A DNA stretch of 32,114 nt from a virus: positions 1 to 32,114 of the IMG/VR virus record IMGVR_UViG_3300031141_000025, one strand, 5' to 3'. Under the pieces are notes generated by a model. That model was not told the origin of the DNA. It saw only the letters and a list, made by a program, of their open reading frames with translations, and made no database searches. Every line of letters begins with the position of its first letter. The stretch's first letter is position 1. This document shows positions 15,481 to 24,744 of this stretch, piece by piece. Made by a program: the position numbers and the translations under genes.

Positions 15481-18400
15481 ATGACGACTCTCCCCGGTAA
15501 ACAAACAGCGGTTAAACCTACTCAAGACTCAGTTCCCGAGGAAGTATTTCCAAAGGCTCCCGTGCAGAATACGGCTACACCCGCTCCTATGCAGGAAGAG
15601 GTTACACCTGCCCCTATGCAGGAAGAGGTTACACCTGCCCCTATGCAGGAAGAGGTTACACCTACCCCTATGCAAGAGGTTGATCCCCTACCGCTGGATG
15701 TTCAACCAGCCCCCGATTCAGACGTTGATGCAACAATAAGTTTAGAGAAGAAAGCCAGTCCACAAGCAGTCGCCCGATTAAAGCGTAAGCAATCTGCTAT
15801 TCGCGCTCGCGTAGATCGTGAAAAAACATTGCAAATACGCCGGGACAGACATCAAGCTAAAAAAGAAGAAATCGCTATAAATAGAATTGAACGTTATCGA
15901 TCCGGCATAAACTCGGTGTTTCTTGACATTCTAGACTTGCCGGGTGATGCAGTAAGCGCAATATTAAATCAACTGCTGTTCCCGCCCACCCCGGGGGAAG
16001 GTAGACCTGACGGGCCTATCCCCTCTGGCGGATTCAGAGAGATGAGCAGGTTCTTGGGCGCGTACGCGGACAAACTACCTGATGGGTTTATACAGAGTTT
16101 TTTAGGCAATATGGGACTGGAAGCTCCCGCCGAGGATGTGTTTGGAAATGTGGGAACGCAAGAACGCTCAGAAGAATTTGAAGATGGGCGCATGATGGGC
16201 GAAGGGCTGGTTTTTAGCCTTCTTTCACCCGGATTAGCGGCTCTTAAAGTCCCAAAGTGGGGGCCGATATCTAATATCACGAAAATAAAACGCTTTTTCA
16301 AAAGCACCGGCGAGTTAGCTGTGGCACACCCTCTGCAAACTATTACTGTGGAAACAATCGCAACAGGTACGGCTGCCGTAGGTTTACGCATTGGGAAGAA
16401 CAAGTACCCAGATTCCGTAGCAGCGCAGTTTATAATGGGTATGATGGGGGGAAGTACCGCAACTCTGTTACCTTTAAGAACTATATATGGCACGGGCAAA
16501 CAGCTTGGGGGAAGTTTCTTAGACGCATGGGGGTCGCCTGCCGCGCTTAGAAACGCCCAGAAACAATTACAAAAACGTGTAGGGTCTGCGGAGGATTTAG
16601 AAGCAGGGCTAAAACGCCTTGAAAAAGGCGATCAAGGGGAAGACGCCCCCGGATTTTATAAACTTCTTTCTCCTGCGGAGCGTACCGAGTTAAAAGCCGC
16701 AATCAATTTTCAGACGGCTTTCTTTAGAGACGAAGAAACTAGACAGCTAGGGGAGTTTGCCCGATGGCGGCAGATGCATGATCTTCTCATTGAGATAGGT
16801 AGAACTCCCGCAGTTAAAAAAGATCTGCCGGTAGGATCAGTTATCGCAGATGAACTAAACAAAATCAATATATTATTAGAATCCCGTTTAAGTACGGTGA
16901 TGATGAAACTCTTAAAACAGGCCAACGATTTAAAAGCCACTATGTCGCCTAAAATGGCGAATATCTACGCCAAAGAGCTAATACTAGAAGAGTTAGAGAT
17001 TGCTGAAAACTCTTTGAAGATTTTATGGAAACGGGTTGACATGAAAGTGGATTCTCCCACATCAGCCGCTACGTCTACATTTAAGAGACTACTACAGGAA
17101 GTTGAAAGAGAAGAAGGTCGAACTTTATTTAAATTAGGCAACGAAGACGCCGGTGGGGATCTGCACAAATTTCTAGGGTATTGGAAAACTATCCCCGCAG
17201 TAAAAGCTATAAAGGCTAAAAAGGCTGTCCCGGCGAGTGGGCTGTTTGGGTCTAAACAACAAAAGGCTCAAAAGGCCGTCAAGGGTAGAAAAGCGGTAAA
17301 GGCCAAAAATGTGTGGGTAAAAGGTGAGTGGGGCGATCAAGTATCGCTTTCAAGACAACAGGGACTGCGCTCGAGAATATTACAAATTGTTAGGGAAGAG
17401 CGAACGGCTCTTGCCCCTAATATGAGAAGAATATCACTACTAAATGACTTAGCGGAATCTATGTTGCACGGAATGGGGGGAGCTAAAGGCGCGGTATCTA
17501 AAAATAAAGACTACTTAACCGCCTTAAGAGCTACACGGGCAGTGAAAGAGCGGTTCGCTGATAAACCCATAGCAGACATTCTTCGCGTGAACCGCAATGG
17601 TGACAAAGTCCCACCGAGCCTTACCCTTGAGAATATATTCACTGGTGCAGGAAAAGGCGGAGCTGCACAAGGGCAGGCTATATTTGAAAGGATATTAAAA
17701 TCTCTCGAGGGAGGGTCGCCAGATGCGCCGGTAGAATTAATAGGCGCCGCAGAGCAGTTGATAAAATACCGAGTTAATCGTGAGGTCATTAGCAACGGTA
17801 AGGTTGATGTATCCGCAGCCGAGGAATTTCTAAAAACCCACGCCACGTTGATGGATACCCCGGCGCTTAGGAGTATCAGAGACGACATAGAAGAGCTTGT
17901 GAAAAGCGGAAACATAGTTGAGTTTAAACGCCTGAAAAACGTTCAGCTAACCAAACAAGTAAACGATCCTAAATTGTCAATGGCGGCTTTTTATGTCGGG
18001 AATGGGCCAGCATTATCGTTTAAGAAAATACAAAACACCTTCGACCCAAAAATGGTAGATGCTATGATAGTAGATCTACTGGATAAAGTGAAAACTAACC
18101 CTGAAGCAAAAGACGGGTTAGATGGTCACTTATTTTTATGGATGCTGGATCAGGCAAAGGTCAAACAGACCATGAACTTGGAAACTCCTGAGATTATATC
18201 GGGAGCAACACTGGAAAGCCTGTGGAACACTAAAAACGTTCAGAAGATGGGGAAAGCAATATTCTCGCCAGAGCGCCGGGACATGATGGAAAAAGTAATT
18301 ACGTCGGCTAAAAAGCTGGACGTAATCCTACACGCCCACGCCTCTAAGGGCGGAACCTTTGACCTTACCCCTAATGTGCTAATTGAACGAATATTGAGGT

Positions 18401-18753
18401 ATGCCGCGCTCCGATTCAGCCCGCTTCCATCGGGAGGGGGAGGTTCTATCGCGGCAGCACAACTGGTGTCTGAAAATGTCAGAGATGCGTTTAGAACCCG
18501 TTTCAAAGACCCTGCTCTTCACATTCTATACGATGCGTTTTTAAACAAAAACGAAGATCTACTAAAGTCTTTGTTTATGAATATAGAAACGCCTAAAGAG
18601 GCTCGATTTGTCGCCACACAGGTTAACTCATGGTTTTATGCAACAAACTTTGCTCTTGGCGAGAGGATCATAAATGACGCGGAAGAAGATCAGCGTTTAT
18701 CAGAAAAGAACAAAATCGACATTCATATGAGATCAGATAACATCCCACAATGA
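15481..18753 (+). CDS. Very large internal virion protein (T7 gp16-like position)
   Basis: 1090 residues, starting directly behind the previous stop. The front carries a Pro/Met/Glu repeat (TPAPMQEEV, three full and one partial copy) and then a Lys/Arg-rich helix. A middle part (~residues 160-350) is Gly-rich and partly hydrophobic (GEGLVFSLLSPGLAALKVPKW and AAQFIMGMMGGSTATLLPLR). A Lys/Ala linker lies near residues 573-615 (KAIKAKKAVP, KAVKGRKAVKAK), and the rest is helical. I see no lysozyme or transglycosylase motif. Size and place make it the largest ejection protein, probably reaching the inner membrane. Name by synteny only. Confidence 0.65.
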   Translation: MTTLPGKQTAVKPTQDSVPEEVFPKAPVQNTATPAPMQEEVTPAPMQEEVTPAPMQEEVTPTPMQEVDPLPLDVQPAPDSDVDATISLEKKASPQAVARLKRKQSAIRARVDREKTLQIRRDRHQAKKEEIAINRIERYRSGINSVFLDILDLPGDAVSAILNQLLFPPTPGEGRPDGPIPSGGFREMSRFLGAYADKLPDGFIQSFLGNMGLEAPAEDVFGNVGTQERSEEFEDGRMMGEGLVFSLLSPGLAALKVPKWGPISNITKIKRFFKSTGELAVAHPLQTITVETIATGTAAVGLRIGKNKYPDSVAAQFIMGMMGGSTATLLPLRTIYGTGKQLGGSFLDAWGSPAALRNAQKQLQKRVGSAEDLEAGLKRLEKGDQGEDAPGFYKLLSPAERTELKAAINFQTAFFRDEETRQLGEFARWRQMHDLLIEIGRTPAVKKDLPVGSVIADELNKINILLESRLSTVMMKLLKQANDLKATMSPKMANIYAKELILEELEIAENSLKILWKRVDMKVDSPTSAATSTFKRLLQEVEREEGRTLFKLGNEDAGGDLHKFLGYWKTIPAVKAIKAKKAVPASGLFGSKQQKAQKAVKGRKAVKAKNVWVKGEWGDQVSLSRQQGLRSRILQIVREERTALAPNMRRISLLNDLAESMLHGMGGAKGAVSKNKDYLTALRATRAVKERFADKPIADILRVNRNGDKVPPSLTLENIFTGAGKGGAAQGQAIFERILKSLEGGSPDAPVELIGAAEQLIKYRVNREVISNGKVDVSAAEEFLKTHATLMDTPALRSIRDDIEELVKSGNIVEFKRLKNVQLTKQVNDPKLSMAAFYVGNGPALSFKKIQNTFDPKMVDAMIVDLLDKVKTNPEAKDGLDGHLFLWMLDQAKVKQTMNLETPEIISGATLESLWNTKNVQKMGKAIFSPERRDMMEKVITSAKKLDVILHAHASKGGTFDLTPNVLIERILRYAALRFSPLPSGGGGSIAAAQLVSENVRDAFRTRFKDPALHILYDAFLNKNEDLLKSLFMNIETPKEARFVATQVNSWFYATNFALGERIINDAEEDQRLSEKNKIDIHMRSDNIPQ
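15577..15681 (+). repeat. 27-bp in-frame tandem repeat (TPAPMQEEV)
   Basis: Three 27-base units (15577-15603, 15604-15630, 15631-15657) and a fourth partial 24-base unit (15658-15681), each encoding TPAPMQEEV or TPTPMQEV. The second and third units are identical, so the array is young and likely to vary in copy number between relatives. It makes a flexible acidic/proline linker at the front of the large internal virion protein. Confidence 0.9.
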
Positions 18754-18766
18754 TGAGCAGTAATAC

Positions 18767-18795
18767 TTGAGTTTATACCCCACAAATGGTATCAT
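18767..18795 (+). promoter_or_regulatory. Sigma70-type promoter of the tail fibre gene
   Basis: TTGAGT (18767-18772), a 17-base spacer, and TATCAT (18790-18795), in the 76-base gap before the fibre gene. The -10 and spacing are those of the capsid promoter, and both are followed by an AAAG shortly downstream. A small GCCT/AGGC hairpin (18803-18814) lies in the leader. Confidence 0.7.
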
Positions 18796-18829
18796 ACATA
18801 AAGCCTAAAAAGGCATCAAAGGAAAAAAC

Positions 18830-20662
18830 ATGACTCTAACAGCAACTACCAATAAAGTAGCATATTCAGGGGATGGCTCTACGACGTCGTTCCCAGTAAC
18901 GTTTATCTACTGGGAAGACACCACCGTAAAAGTAATTCTGTCCAACAACACAACAGGTGTTGAGACAGTGTGGACGGCGGGCACTCAGTACAACCTCACA
19001 GGGGGTGATGGTGCCGTAGGTACACTTGCTATAGATACGAGTCCCACAGATTATACCCCAGCCTCCGGCGAAACCTTAACAATCAAGAGTAATCATCCCG
19101 TTACGCAGACCACTGCGTTGCCCCTTGGAGGAGCTTTTCCGTCTACGACGATGGAAGATAGGATGGATAAGAATGTAAGATTAGTACAGCAGGTTCAAGA
19201 AGAACTCGATAGGGCGGTTAAATTCCCTGAAAGTTCCGCAACCACCGGGGTTTCCATTACAGATCTGACAGCTTCGCAGCTTCTTAGGGTTAACGCGGCT
19301 GCGGATGGCATAGAAAATGTCTCGATGACAGACTTAGCTATGGGCATATTCCGGGGTAATTGGGCCGCATCAACTGCTTATGCAGTCCGAGACATCGTAA
19401 AAGACACTTCTAATAATAATATCTACATAGTTTTAACCGCTCATACCTCTAGTGGGGCGCAACCAATATCTAGCAATACAGATGTAGCTAAGTGGGCTTT
19501 ACTTGTAGATGCAGCAGCAGCCGCAGCATCCGCCGCAGCCGCTTCTACTAGTGCCTCCAATGCCGCAACGAGCGCCTCTAATGCTTCAACTAGCGCAGGT
19601 ACGGCGTCAACACAAGCTTCAGCAGCCAGTACATCGGCTGGAACCGCGTCAACCCAAGCTTCAGCAGCCAGTACATCAGCAGGAACCGCAAGTACACAAG
19701 CAACGGCTTCGAGTAATTCAGCCGCCGCTTCTGCTGCTTCTTATGATTCTTTTGATGACAGGTTTCTGGGGGCAAAGACATCAGATCCAAGCGTTGACAA
19801 TGACGGGGATACTCTGATTGACGGGGCTTTATTTTTCAGAACTGACCAAGCGGTGATGAAGGTATACAAGTTAAGTACCACAACGTGGTTAAACACAACT
19901 CCTTCATCTACAAATCAAGGTCATATAAACACAGTTTCCGGTATTGCCTCAGATGTTACTGCTGTAGCGGGGAAAGCTACTGAAGTAGGCCGATTAGGTA
20001 CAGCGGCGGCAGTTGCTGATATGGCAATTCTGGGTACATCGGACGTAGTAACCGATATGAATGTGCTTGGCACGGCTGCGATTATTGCGGATATGGCTAT
20101 TCTCGGCACATCTGCTATTGTTGCAGATATGGCAATATTAGGGACAAGTGACGTAGTTGCTGACATGAATGTTTTGGCAACATCAGATGTGGTTGTGGAT
20201 ATGAATGTGTTAGGTACTTCAGCCAATGTAACTGCTATGAACACGCTAGGGACTTCTGCCAATGTTACGGCAATGTCCACTGTTTCAGGTGCGATAGCAA
20301 ACGTCAACACGACTGCAAGCAATATAGCATCAGTAAATAACTTCGCAGAAGTGTACAGGATTGCAGGTGCAGACCCCGGTTCTTCGTTAACAGAAGGGGA
20401 TTTGGTCTTCAGGACTGATACTGACACGATGAGAGTTTACAACGGTTCGGCTTGGCAGAATGTTGCTCCGATTGCAACGGCAATGGCTTTCGGGACTGTC
20501 TCGGTGGCAGGGCAATCGAATGTCGTAGCTGACTCAACATCCGATACTATGACTTTAGTAGGCTCTGGAGGAACTTCAATAACAACCAATGCAGGAACCG
20601 ATACCGTAACTATTTCATCAACCGCAGGTGCAAGTGTCGGTCTTGTTCTGGCACTCGGATAA
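18830..20662 (+). CDS. Main tail fibre protein (T7-fibre-like N-terminus)
   Basis: 610 residues. The first ~150 residues are the N-terminal attachment domain of T7-type fibres (YSGDGSTTSFPVTFIYWEDTTVKVIL, then FPSTTMEDRMDKNVRLVQQVQEELDRAVKFP), which binds the tail hub. Next comes a carbohydrate-module-like part (GNWAASTAYAVRDIVKDTSNNNIYIVLTAH), an Ala/Ser/Thr coiled region with 14-residue repeats, seven 12-residue repeats (DMAILGTSDVVT type), and a C-terminal domain with GDLVFRTDTDTMRVYNGSAWQNVAP. It has its own promoter, and AAAGGA precedes its ATG. It probably trimerises; the tip may be supplied by the fibre genes downstream. Confidence 0.9.
   Translation: MTLTATTNKVAYSGDGSTTSFPVTFIYWEDTTVKVILSNNTTGVETVWTAGTQYNLTGGDGAVGTLAIDTSPTDYTPASGETLTIKSNHPVTQTTALPLGGAFPSTTMEDRMDKNVRLVQQVQEELDRAVKFPESSATTGVSITDLTASQLLRVNAAADGIENVSMTDLAMGIFRGNWAASTAYAVRDIVKDTSNNNIYIVLTAHTSSGAQPISSNTDVAKWALLVDAAAAAASAAAASTSASNAATSASNASTSAGTASTQASAASTSAGTASTQASAASTSAGTASTQATASSNSAAASAASYDSFDDRFLGAKTSDPSVDNDGDTLIDGALFFRTDQAVMKVYKLSTTTWLNTTPSSTNQGHINTVSGIASDVTAVAGKATEVGRLGTAAAVADMAILGTSDVVTDMNVLGTAAIIADMAILGTSAIVADMAILGTSDVVADMNVLATSDVVVDMNVLGTSANVTAMNTLGTSANVTAMSTVSGAIANVNTTASNIASVNNFAEVYRIAGADPGSSLTEGDLVFRTDTDTMRVYNGSAWQNVAPIATAMAFGTVSVAGQSNVVADSTSDTMTLVGSGGTSITTNAGTDTVTISSTAGASVGLVLALG
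19586..19711 (+). repeat. 42-bp in-frame repeats (STSAGTASTQASAA)
   Basis: Three consecutive 42-base units encoding 14-residue, two-heptad Ala/Ser/Thr repeats. They extend a longer Ala/Ser-rich stretch and should form part of a trimeric fibre shaft. Confidence 0.8.
20018..20269 (+). repeat. Seven 36-bp in-frame repeats (DMxxLGTSxxVx)
   Basis: Seven units of 12 residues, such as DMAILGTSDVVT, DMNVLGTAAIIA and AMNTLGTSANVT, preceded by a half unit (RLGTAAAVA) and followed by AMSTV. The regular Met/Leu/Val positions suggest a repeating shaft. This repeat type is common in fibres of marine phages. Confidence 0.85.
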
Positions 20663-20677
20663 TAAAGGAGCAAGAAG

Positions 20678-21004
20678 ATGGCAGAAGTTTATCAACGCGC
20701 ACAAGCAGAACTAACAACAGCTTTAGCTACTATATACACTTGCCCCGGTGCTACTAGCGCAGTGGTCATAGGGATGCGATTCACAAACATAGATGGATCA
20801 AGTTCTGTAAATGTTGAAGCAAAAGTAGGAGCGAGTGGTTCAACTAAATATGTGCTTGCTCCTAGTACTCCGTTACCAGTCGGATCATCACTGTCAGGAT
20901 TGAGTGGTGACAAACTCATAATGGAAGCTGGCGAGATACTTGAAGCGAAGGCATCTGCCAATGGAGATGCAGATATTATGCTAAGTGTTTTGGAGATTTC
21001 TTAA
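20678..21004 (+). CDS. Small fibre-module protein
   Basis: 108 residues behind AAGGAG (20664). The sequence is beta-type (TTALATIYTCPGATSAVVIGMRFTN, then SSVNVEAKVGAS, then IMEAGEILEAKASANGDADIMLSVLEIS) and resembles short proteins that follow fibre genes in many marine phages, likely a small jelly-roll-like virion component. Function unknown. It lies 15 bases behind the main fibre gene, and the next fibre gene starts directly after its stop. Confidence 0.75.
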   Translation: MAEVYQRAQAELTTALATIYTCPGATSAVVIGMRFTNIDGSSSVNVEAKVGASGSTKYVLAPSTPLPVGSSLSGLSGDKLIMEAGEILEAKASANGDADIMLSVLEIS

Positions 21005-21958
21005 ATGGGATATATAGGAAATACACCAGCAGAGAAGTATAGCTCGTTAACACAGCAGACTTTTAGCTCTCCTACTGGCACTAGCTTTACGCTAGATCAA
21101 GCAGTAACTAGTAGCGTTGACATTGCTTTGTTCATCGATAATGTACGGCAAGACCCTACTACTTATACTGCAAGCGGTACAAGCTTAACGACTAGCACAA
21201 TTAGCAGTCCAAGTACGATGTACTGTTTATTCAATGGGAAGACTACAGGAACTGTAGCCCCTCCAGCGAACAGCGTTGACAGTGGAAGTGTAGTCAGTGG
21301 AGCGATTGACGATAGCCATATCACTGGCATGGTGGCTAGTAAATTAACTGGCGTTGTTGCCCCTGCTAATCTGGGAACTGGAACTGCAAGTGCAAGCACG
21401 TTCTTGAATGGTAGTGGTGCATATTCAGAGGCTGGTGGTGGTGCTTGGACAGTTATATCAACAGCCGAAGCTAGTGCTTCAGCTAGTGTAGATTTTACAA
21501 GTGGCATAAATAGTACATACGCCTCTTATGCTGTTGTTTGGACAGCGGTAGTACCAGGCACTAATACTAACACCCTGCAGATGGCTCTAGGTGATAGTGC
21601 AGGTTTCGACACTGTAGGTACTAATTACGCAAGAGCGCAGCTGTATATTGATTCGACACAGAATGGCTCAAATACGGGTCACTCGCCAGGTGAAGCTTAT
21701 GCTTATATGGATGTGCATACAGGTACTGGTACTGGTATGAATACATCAGGGATGGCCATATTTACTAGACCTACAGATGGGGCTTCATATCCTATTATAA
21801 ATTGGTCATTAACAGCTTCCCGTACGGGGCATATGAGAAGAGGTATAGGGAGCGGTTTAAGACTAGCGGCTATTACCGTTGACCGTATCCAATTCTTATT
21901 CAATACAGGAGTGATTGCAAGTGGAAGATTCACTTTGTACGGCATAGCCCACGCTTAA
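21005..21958 (+). CDS. Tail fibre / receptor-binding protein 2
   Basis: 317 residues. The N-terminal beta domain (MGYIGNTPAEKYSSLTQQTF, then SSVDIALFIDNVRQDPTTYTASGTSL) is a common front of marine phage fibres. A linker holds MVASKLTGVVAPANLGTGTASASTFLNGSGAYSEAGGG. A C-terminal beta domain ends with VDRIQFLFNTGVIASGRFTLYGIAHA, typical of a fibre tip that contacts the receptor. The junction GTASxSTFLxG...EAGGG occurs again in the protein at 23786, where a different tip follows, so tips seem to be exchanged at this point. A GGAG ribosome binding site lies inside the preceding gene. Confidence 0.8.
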   Translation: MGYIGNTPAEKYSSLTQQTFSSPTGTSFTLDQAVTSSVDIALFIDNVRQDPTTYTASGTSLTTSTISSPSTMYCLFNGKTTGTVAPPANSVDSGSVVSGAIDDSHITGMVASKLTGVVAPANLGTGTASASTFLNGSGAYSEAGGGAWTVISTAEASASASVDFTSGINSTYASYAVVWTAVVPGTNTNTLQMALGDSAGFDTVGTNYARAQLYIDSTQNGSNTGHSPGEAYAYMDVHTGTGTGMNTSGMAIFTRPTDGASYPIINWSLTASRTGHMRRGIGSGLRLAAITVDRIQFLFNTGVIASGRFTLYGIAHA

Positions 21959-21980
21959 TAATACAAGAGGAATAAATATA

Positions 21981-22229
21981 ATGCCAAGAACTAAAGTAGT
22001 AGCAGGGCCAAACGGATCAGAAACAATTGCACTCACAGCAGAAGAAGAGACTGCCCGTGACGCAGAGGAAGCGGCTTGGACTGCTGGTACGGCAAGACGT
22101 AACGCAACCGCTGAAATACAACGCTTAGAAGGACAGGTCACTAACAGAAGATTGCGTGAAGCATACACAGACTCAACTTGGCTTGATACACAAGAAGAGT
22201 TAATAGTGATAGAGAGAGGTAAACTTTAA
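21981..22229 (+). CDS. Small helical fibre-associated protein
   Basis: 82 residues behind AGAGGA. Mostly charged helix: TAEEETARDAEEAAWTAGTARRNATAEIQRLEGQVTNRRLREAYTDSTWLDTQEELI. The pattern of an EEE-ARDAEEAAW helix followed by an EIxxLExxxTxRRxREA helix is seen in short phage proteins next to fibre genes. A fibre-assembly chaperone role is possible and inferred from position. The next fibre gene starts on the base after its stop. Confidence 0.7.
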   Translation: MPRTKVVAGPNGSETIALTAEEETARDAEEAAWTAGTARRNATAEIQRLEGQVTNRRLREAYTDSTWLDTQEELIVIERGKL

Positions 22230-23771
22230 ATGGCCTTATCAAAAATAACAAACGAAAGTATCAGTACCATGTCTGCAAGTAAGCTGACAGGTTCTTTGCC
22301 CACTTCAAAGCTTGAATACAACCAAGCTATATTAGCTTTTAAGATCGCATCATCAAACCAGTTAGCTAAATTCAGCATGGTCGATCAGGTAGTAGATGAG
22401 TATCAAGATAGCACGGGCGTAGATGCAGGAGCTTCTACTAACGCCAACGTGACTGGATCGGGTTCTTTAAAATATATACTTAGCGGGACTTCAAATTCAA
22501 CAACGTACAGCTATACAGGCTCTAACCAAACATGGACTGCCCCAGCCGGTGTAACTTCAATTACATTAAGTGCGTGGGGAGCCGGAGGAGGCGGCGGATC
22601 GTGTGCTATAGCAGGGTCAACCGCTACGGATTCTGGCGATGGAGGCGGAGGCGCAGGCTTTTGCGGCGCAACGGTCACAACAACTCCTTCAACAACATAT
22701 TCTATTTTAGTCGGGCAATCGTCTATCTCTGTAGATTCTACATCTGCCACTAATAATGCCACTGCTTATGGTGGTGGGGGGAACGGTGGTGGTCAAGCCA
22801 GCCAAAGACTTGGTGGAACGGGAGGTGGAAGAACAGAATTTAGCATAGGGGGTGGAGTTAATGTTCCCGCTGGGACTAGAATTTTAGTAGCCGCTGGCGG
22901 AGGCGGAGGAAGTTCTGCTTACCACTCCCCTGAACTTGCACGAGATGGTGCCGGGGCAGGAGGCGGAGGAACTACTGGATTATCTGGAGAGGGAACGGGT
23001 ACTGTCCCTACTGGCGGAACTCAATCCGCTGGAGGTACGGCTGGAACTGGTAATGGGGCTGTAGCGCAAGCCGCTTTTGCGGGATTAGCAGGACTTGGAG
23101 GTGGAGCGCAGGGGTCTAATGTGGCAATTGATGTTGGATATAGCTCAGGCGGCGGCGGGGGCGGTGGCTTCTACGGCGGCGGTGGGGGAGATTCGGCTGG
23201 GTCATCAGGAAAACGCGCACAGGGCGGCGGCGGTGGGAGTAGCTACGCTAACACAACTTACTGCTCTTCGATTACAAATACTGCTGGAACAACTGCTCCC
23301 GGTATTACTGGAGGTGCAGTAGCAAATTCTTCGGCTTCTAATTACCCCTCTGGTATAGGGGTTGGTGGAGATGGAGTTGATACCTCTGCTTCTACAGGTT
23401 CGGAGGGGGGACATGGTGCATTAGTGCTGGACTACACTGCACTATCTGACGCAACGATACAATCAACCTCAACCACAGCAGAAACTACTCCTACAACTGC
23501 GGATTTAGTTGTGTTGATTGAAGATAATGTAGGCACAGCAACTGTCAATTCGGACATTAAAGGGTACATAAGTAGGAACGGTACAGCTTTTTCTTCCGCA
23601 GTTACCTTCGTTGATGAAGGCGATTGGGGTACGAACAAAAGAATACTGGTGGCTAGAAATGTGGATATCAGCGGGGTGACTACTGGCACTTCAATGAAAT
23701 ATAAGCTAACAACACATAACCAAGGTAGTAAAGATACTCGCATCCACGCTACTTCACTGGCATGGGCATAA
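22230..23771 (+). CDS. Glycine-rich fibre-like adhesin 1
   Basis: 513 residues. It lacks the MGYIG-type N-terminal domain and opens with MALSKITNESISTMSASKLTG. After a beta part comes a glycine-rich domain (~residues 95-400) starting at QTWTAPAGVTSITLSAWGAGGGGG. It has many runs of four or more Gly and a RILVAAGGGGGSSA core, as in the Gly-rich domains of the ALK/LTK type, which fold as packed polyglycine-II helices. A C-terminal beta domain (~410-513) includes SVDIS-like ARNVDISGVTTGTSMKYKLTTHNQ. It is probably a host-binding tip. The gene starts directly behind the previous stop. Confidence 0.8.
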   Translation: MALSKITNESISTMSASKLTGSLPTSKLEYNQAILAFKIASSNQLAKFSMVDQVVDEYQDSTGVDAGASTNANVTGSGSLKYILSGTSNSTTYSYTGSNQTWTAPAGVTSITLSAWGAGGGGGSCAIAGSTATDSGDGGGGAGFCGATVTTTPSTTYSILVGQSSISVDSTSATNNATAYGGGGNGGGQASQRLGGTGGGRTEFSIGGGVNVPAGTRILVAAGGGGGSSAYHSPELARDGAGAGGGGTTGLSGEGTGTVPTGGTQSAGGTAGTGNGAVAQAAFAGLAGLGGGAQGSNVAIDVGYSSGGGGGGGFYGGGGGDSAGSSGKRAQGGGGGSSYANTTYCSSITNTAGTTAPGITGGAVANSSASNYPSGIGVGGDGVDTSASTGSEGGHGALVLDYTALSDATIQSTSTTAETTPTTADLVVLIEDNVGTATVNSDIKGYISRNGTAFSSAVTFVDEGDWGTNKRILVARNVDISGVTTGTSMKYKLTTHNQGSKDTRIHATSLAWA

Positions 23772-23785
23772 CTAAGGATCACTAA

Positions 23786-24742
23786 ATGGCATATATCGGA
23801 AGAGATGTAAATTATGGCAACGCCTCCACAGATCATTTTACTGGATCTGGTGGGGCAACTTACGCCCTCACTTATGACACCTCGACAAATGGGGTAGTAG
23901 TTTCACTGGATGGTGTTGTACAGAAGAACGGTACAGACTTTAATATTACGGGAACATCACTGGTTTTCACATCTGTTGTTGCTAGCCCAATTGCTATCCA
24001 AGTTATATACACAGGTCTTACTTTAGGAATCGGAACTCCCGCAGATGGGACAGTTACAGATGCGAAGATAACAGCGATGGCGGCAAGTAAGCTAACAGGG
24101 ACTATAGCGGATGCTAGATTCCCAGCTACTTTGCCAGCCGCATCAGGCGTTAATCTTACAGCTTTAAACGCTACTAATATAGGAAGCGGCACAGTACCCA
24201 CAGCTAGGCTAGGCTCTGGTACGGCTTCATCAAGTACTTTCTTGAGAGGCGATCAAACGTATGCAGAGGCTGGTGGGGGTAAGGTTTTGCAGGTTGTTTC
24301 GACTGCGAAGACCGACATTTATTCCTCGACTTCTCCTTCAACCTTTGTAAATATAACTGGTTTTACTGTTGCAATCACACCCGCTGCGACCTCAAGCAAG
24401 ATACTAATCACTGTTTCAGTAGGTTACGCAACAACAACAGCCAATAACTCTTACTTCCGATTAGTTCGTGGCACTACTGCAATCGCAATTGGAGATGCAA
24501 GAGGTTCTAGAAAACGTACATGGTTCCAACTGGAGAGGACTTCACAATCATACGGGTACTACGTTTGTTCTTTGACGTTTTTAGATTCTCCATCAAGCAC
24601 TTCAGAAGAGACTTATGCTTTACAAATCGGTGGAACAGGAGATTCATCCCAGATATATGTTAACAGGGCGCATTCTGACCCAGACAGCTCAGAGCTAAGT
24701 ACTGGCTGTAGCACAATTACCGCAATGGAAATAGGAGTATAA
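23786..24742 (+). CDS. Tail fibre / receptor-binding protein 3
   Basis: 318 residues behind AAGGATCA. The N-terminus MAYIGRDVNYGNASTDHFTG, with VVVSLDGVVQKNGTDFNITGTSLVF, is the marine-phage fibre front domain. The linker has MAASKLTGTIADARFPATLPAASGVNLTALN and then GTASSSTFLRGDQTYAEAGGG, shared with the protein at 21005. The C-terminal ~150 residues form a distinct tip (VLQVVSTAKTDIYSSTSPSTFVNITGFTVAITPAATSSKILITVSVGY), a beta sandwich type frequent in phage fibre ends. Part of an array of alternative tips. Confidence 0.8.
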   Translation: MAYIGRDVNYGNASTDHFTGSGGATYALTYDTSTNGVVVSLDGVVQKNGTDFNITGTSLVFTSVVASPIAIQVIYTGLTLGIGTPADGTVTDAKITAMAASKLTGTIADARFPATLPAASGVNLTALNATNIGSGTVPTARLGSGTASSSTFLRGDQTYAEAGGGKVLQVVSTAKTDIYSSTSPSTFVNITGFTVAITPAATSSKILITVSVGYATTTANNSYFRLVRGTTAIAIGDARGSRKRTWFQLERTSQSYGYYVCSLTFLDSPSSTSEETYALQIGGTGDSSQIYVNRAHSDPDSSELSTGCSTITAMEIGV

Positions 24743-24744
24743 CA

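Noticed and set aside
15577-15681. CRISPR-like array of 27-base units
   Set aside because: The units are head to tail without spacers and are in frame within a gene, so this is a protein repeat.
15969-16499. 176-codon minus-strand frame inside the large internal virion gene
   Set aside because: Low-complexity Pro/Ser shadow of the + strand gene; no start signal and no neighbour on that strand.
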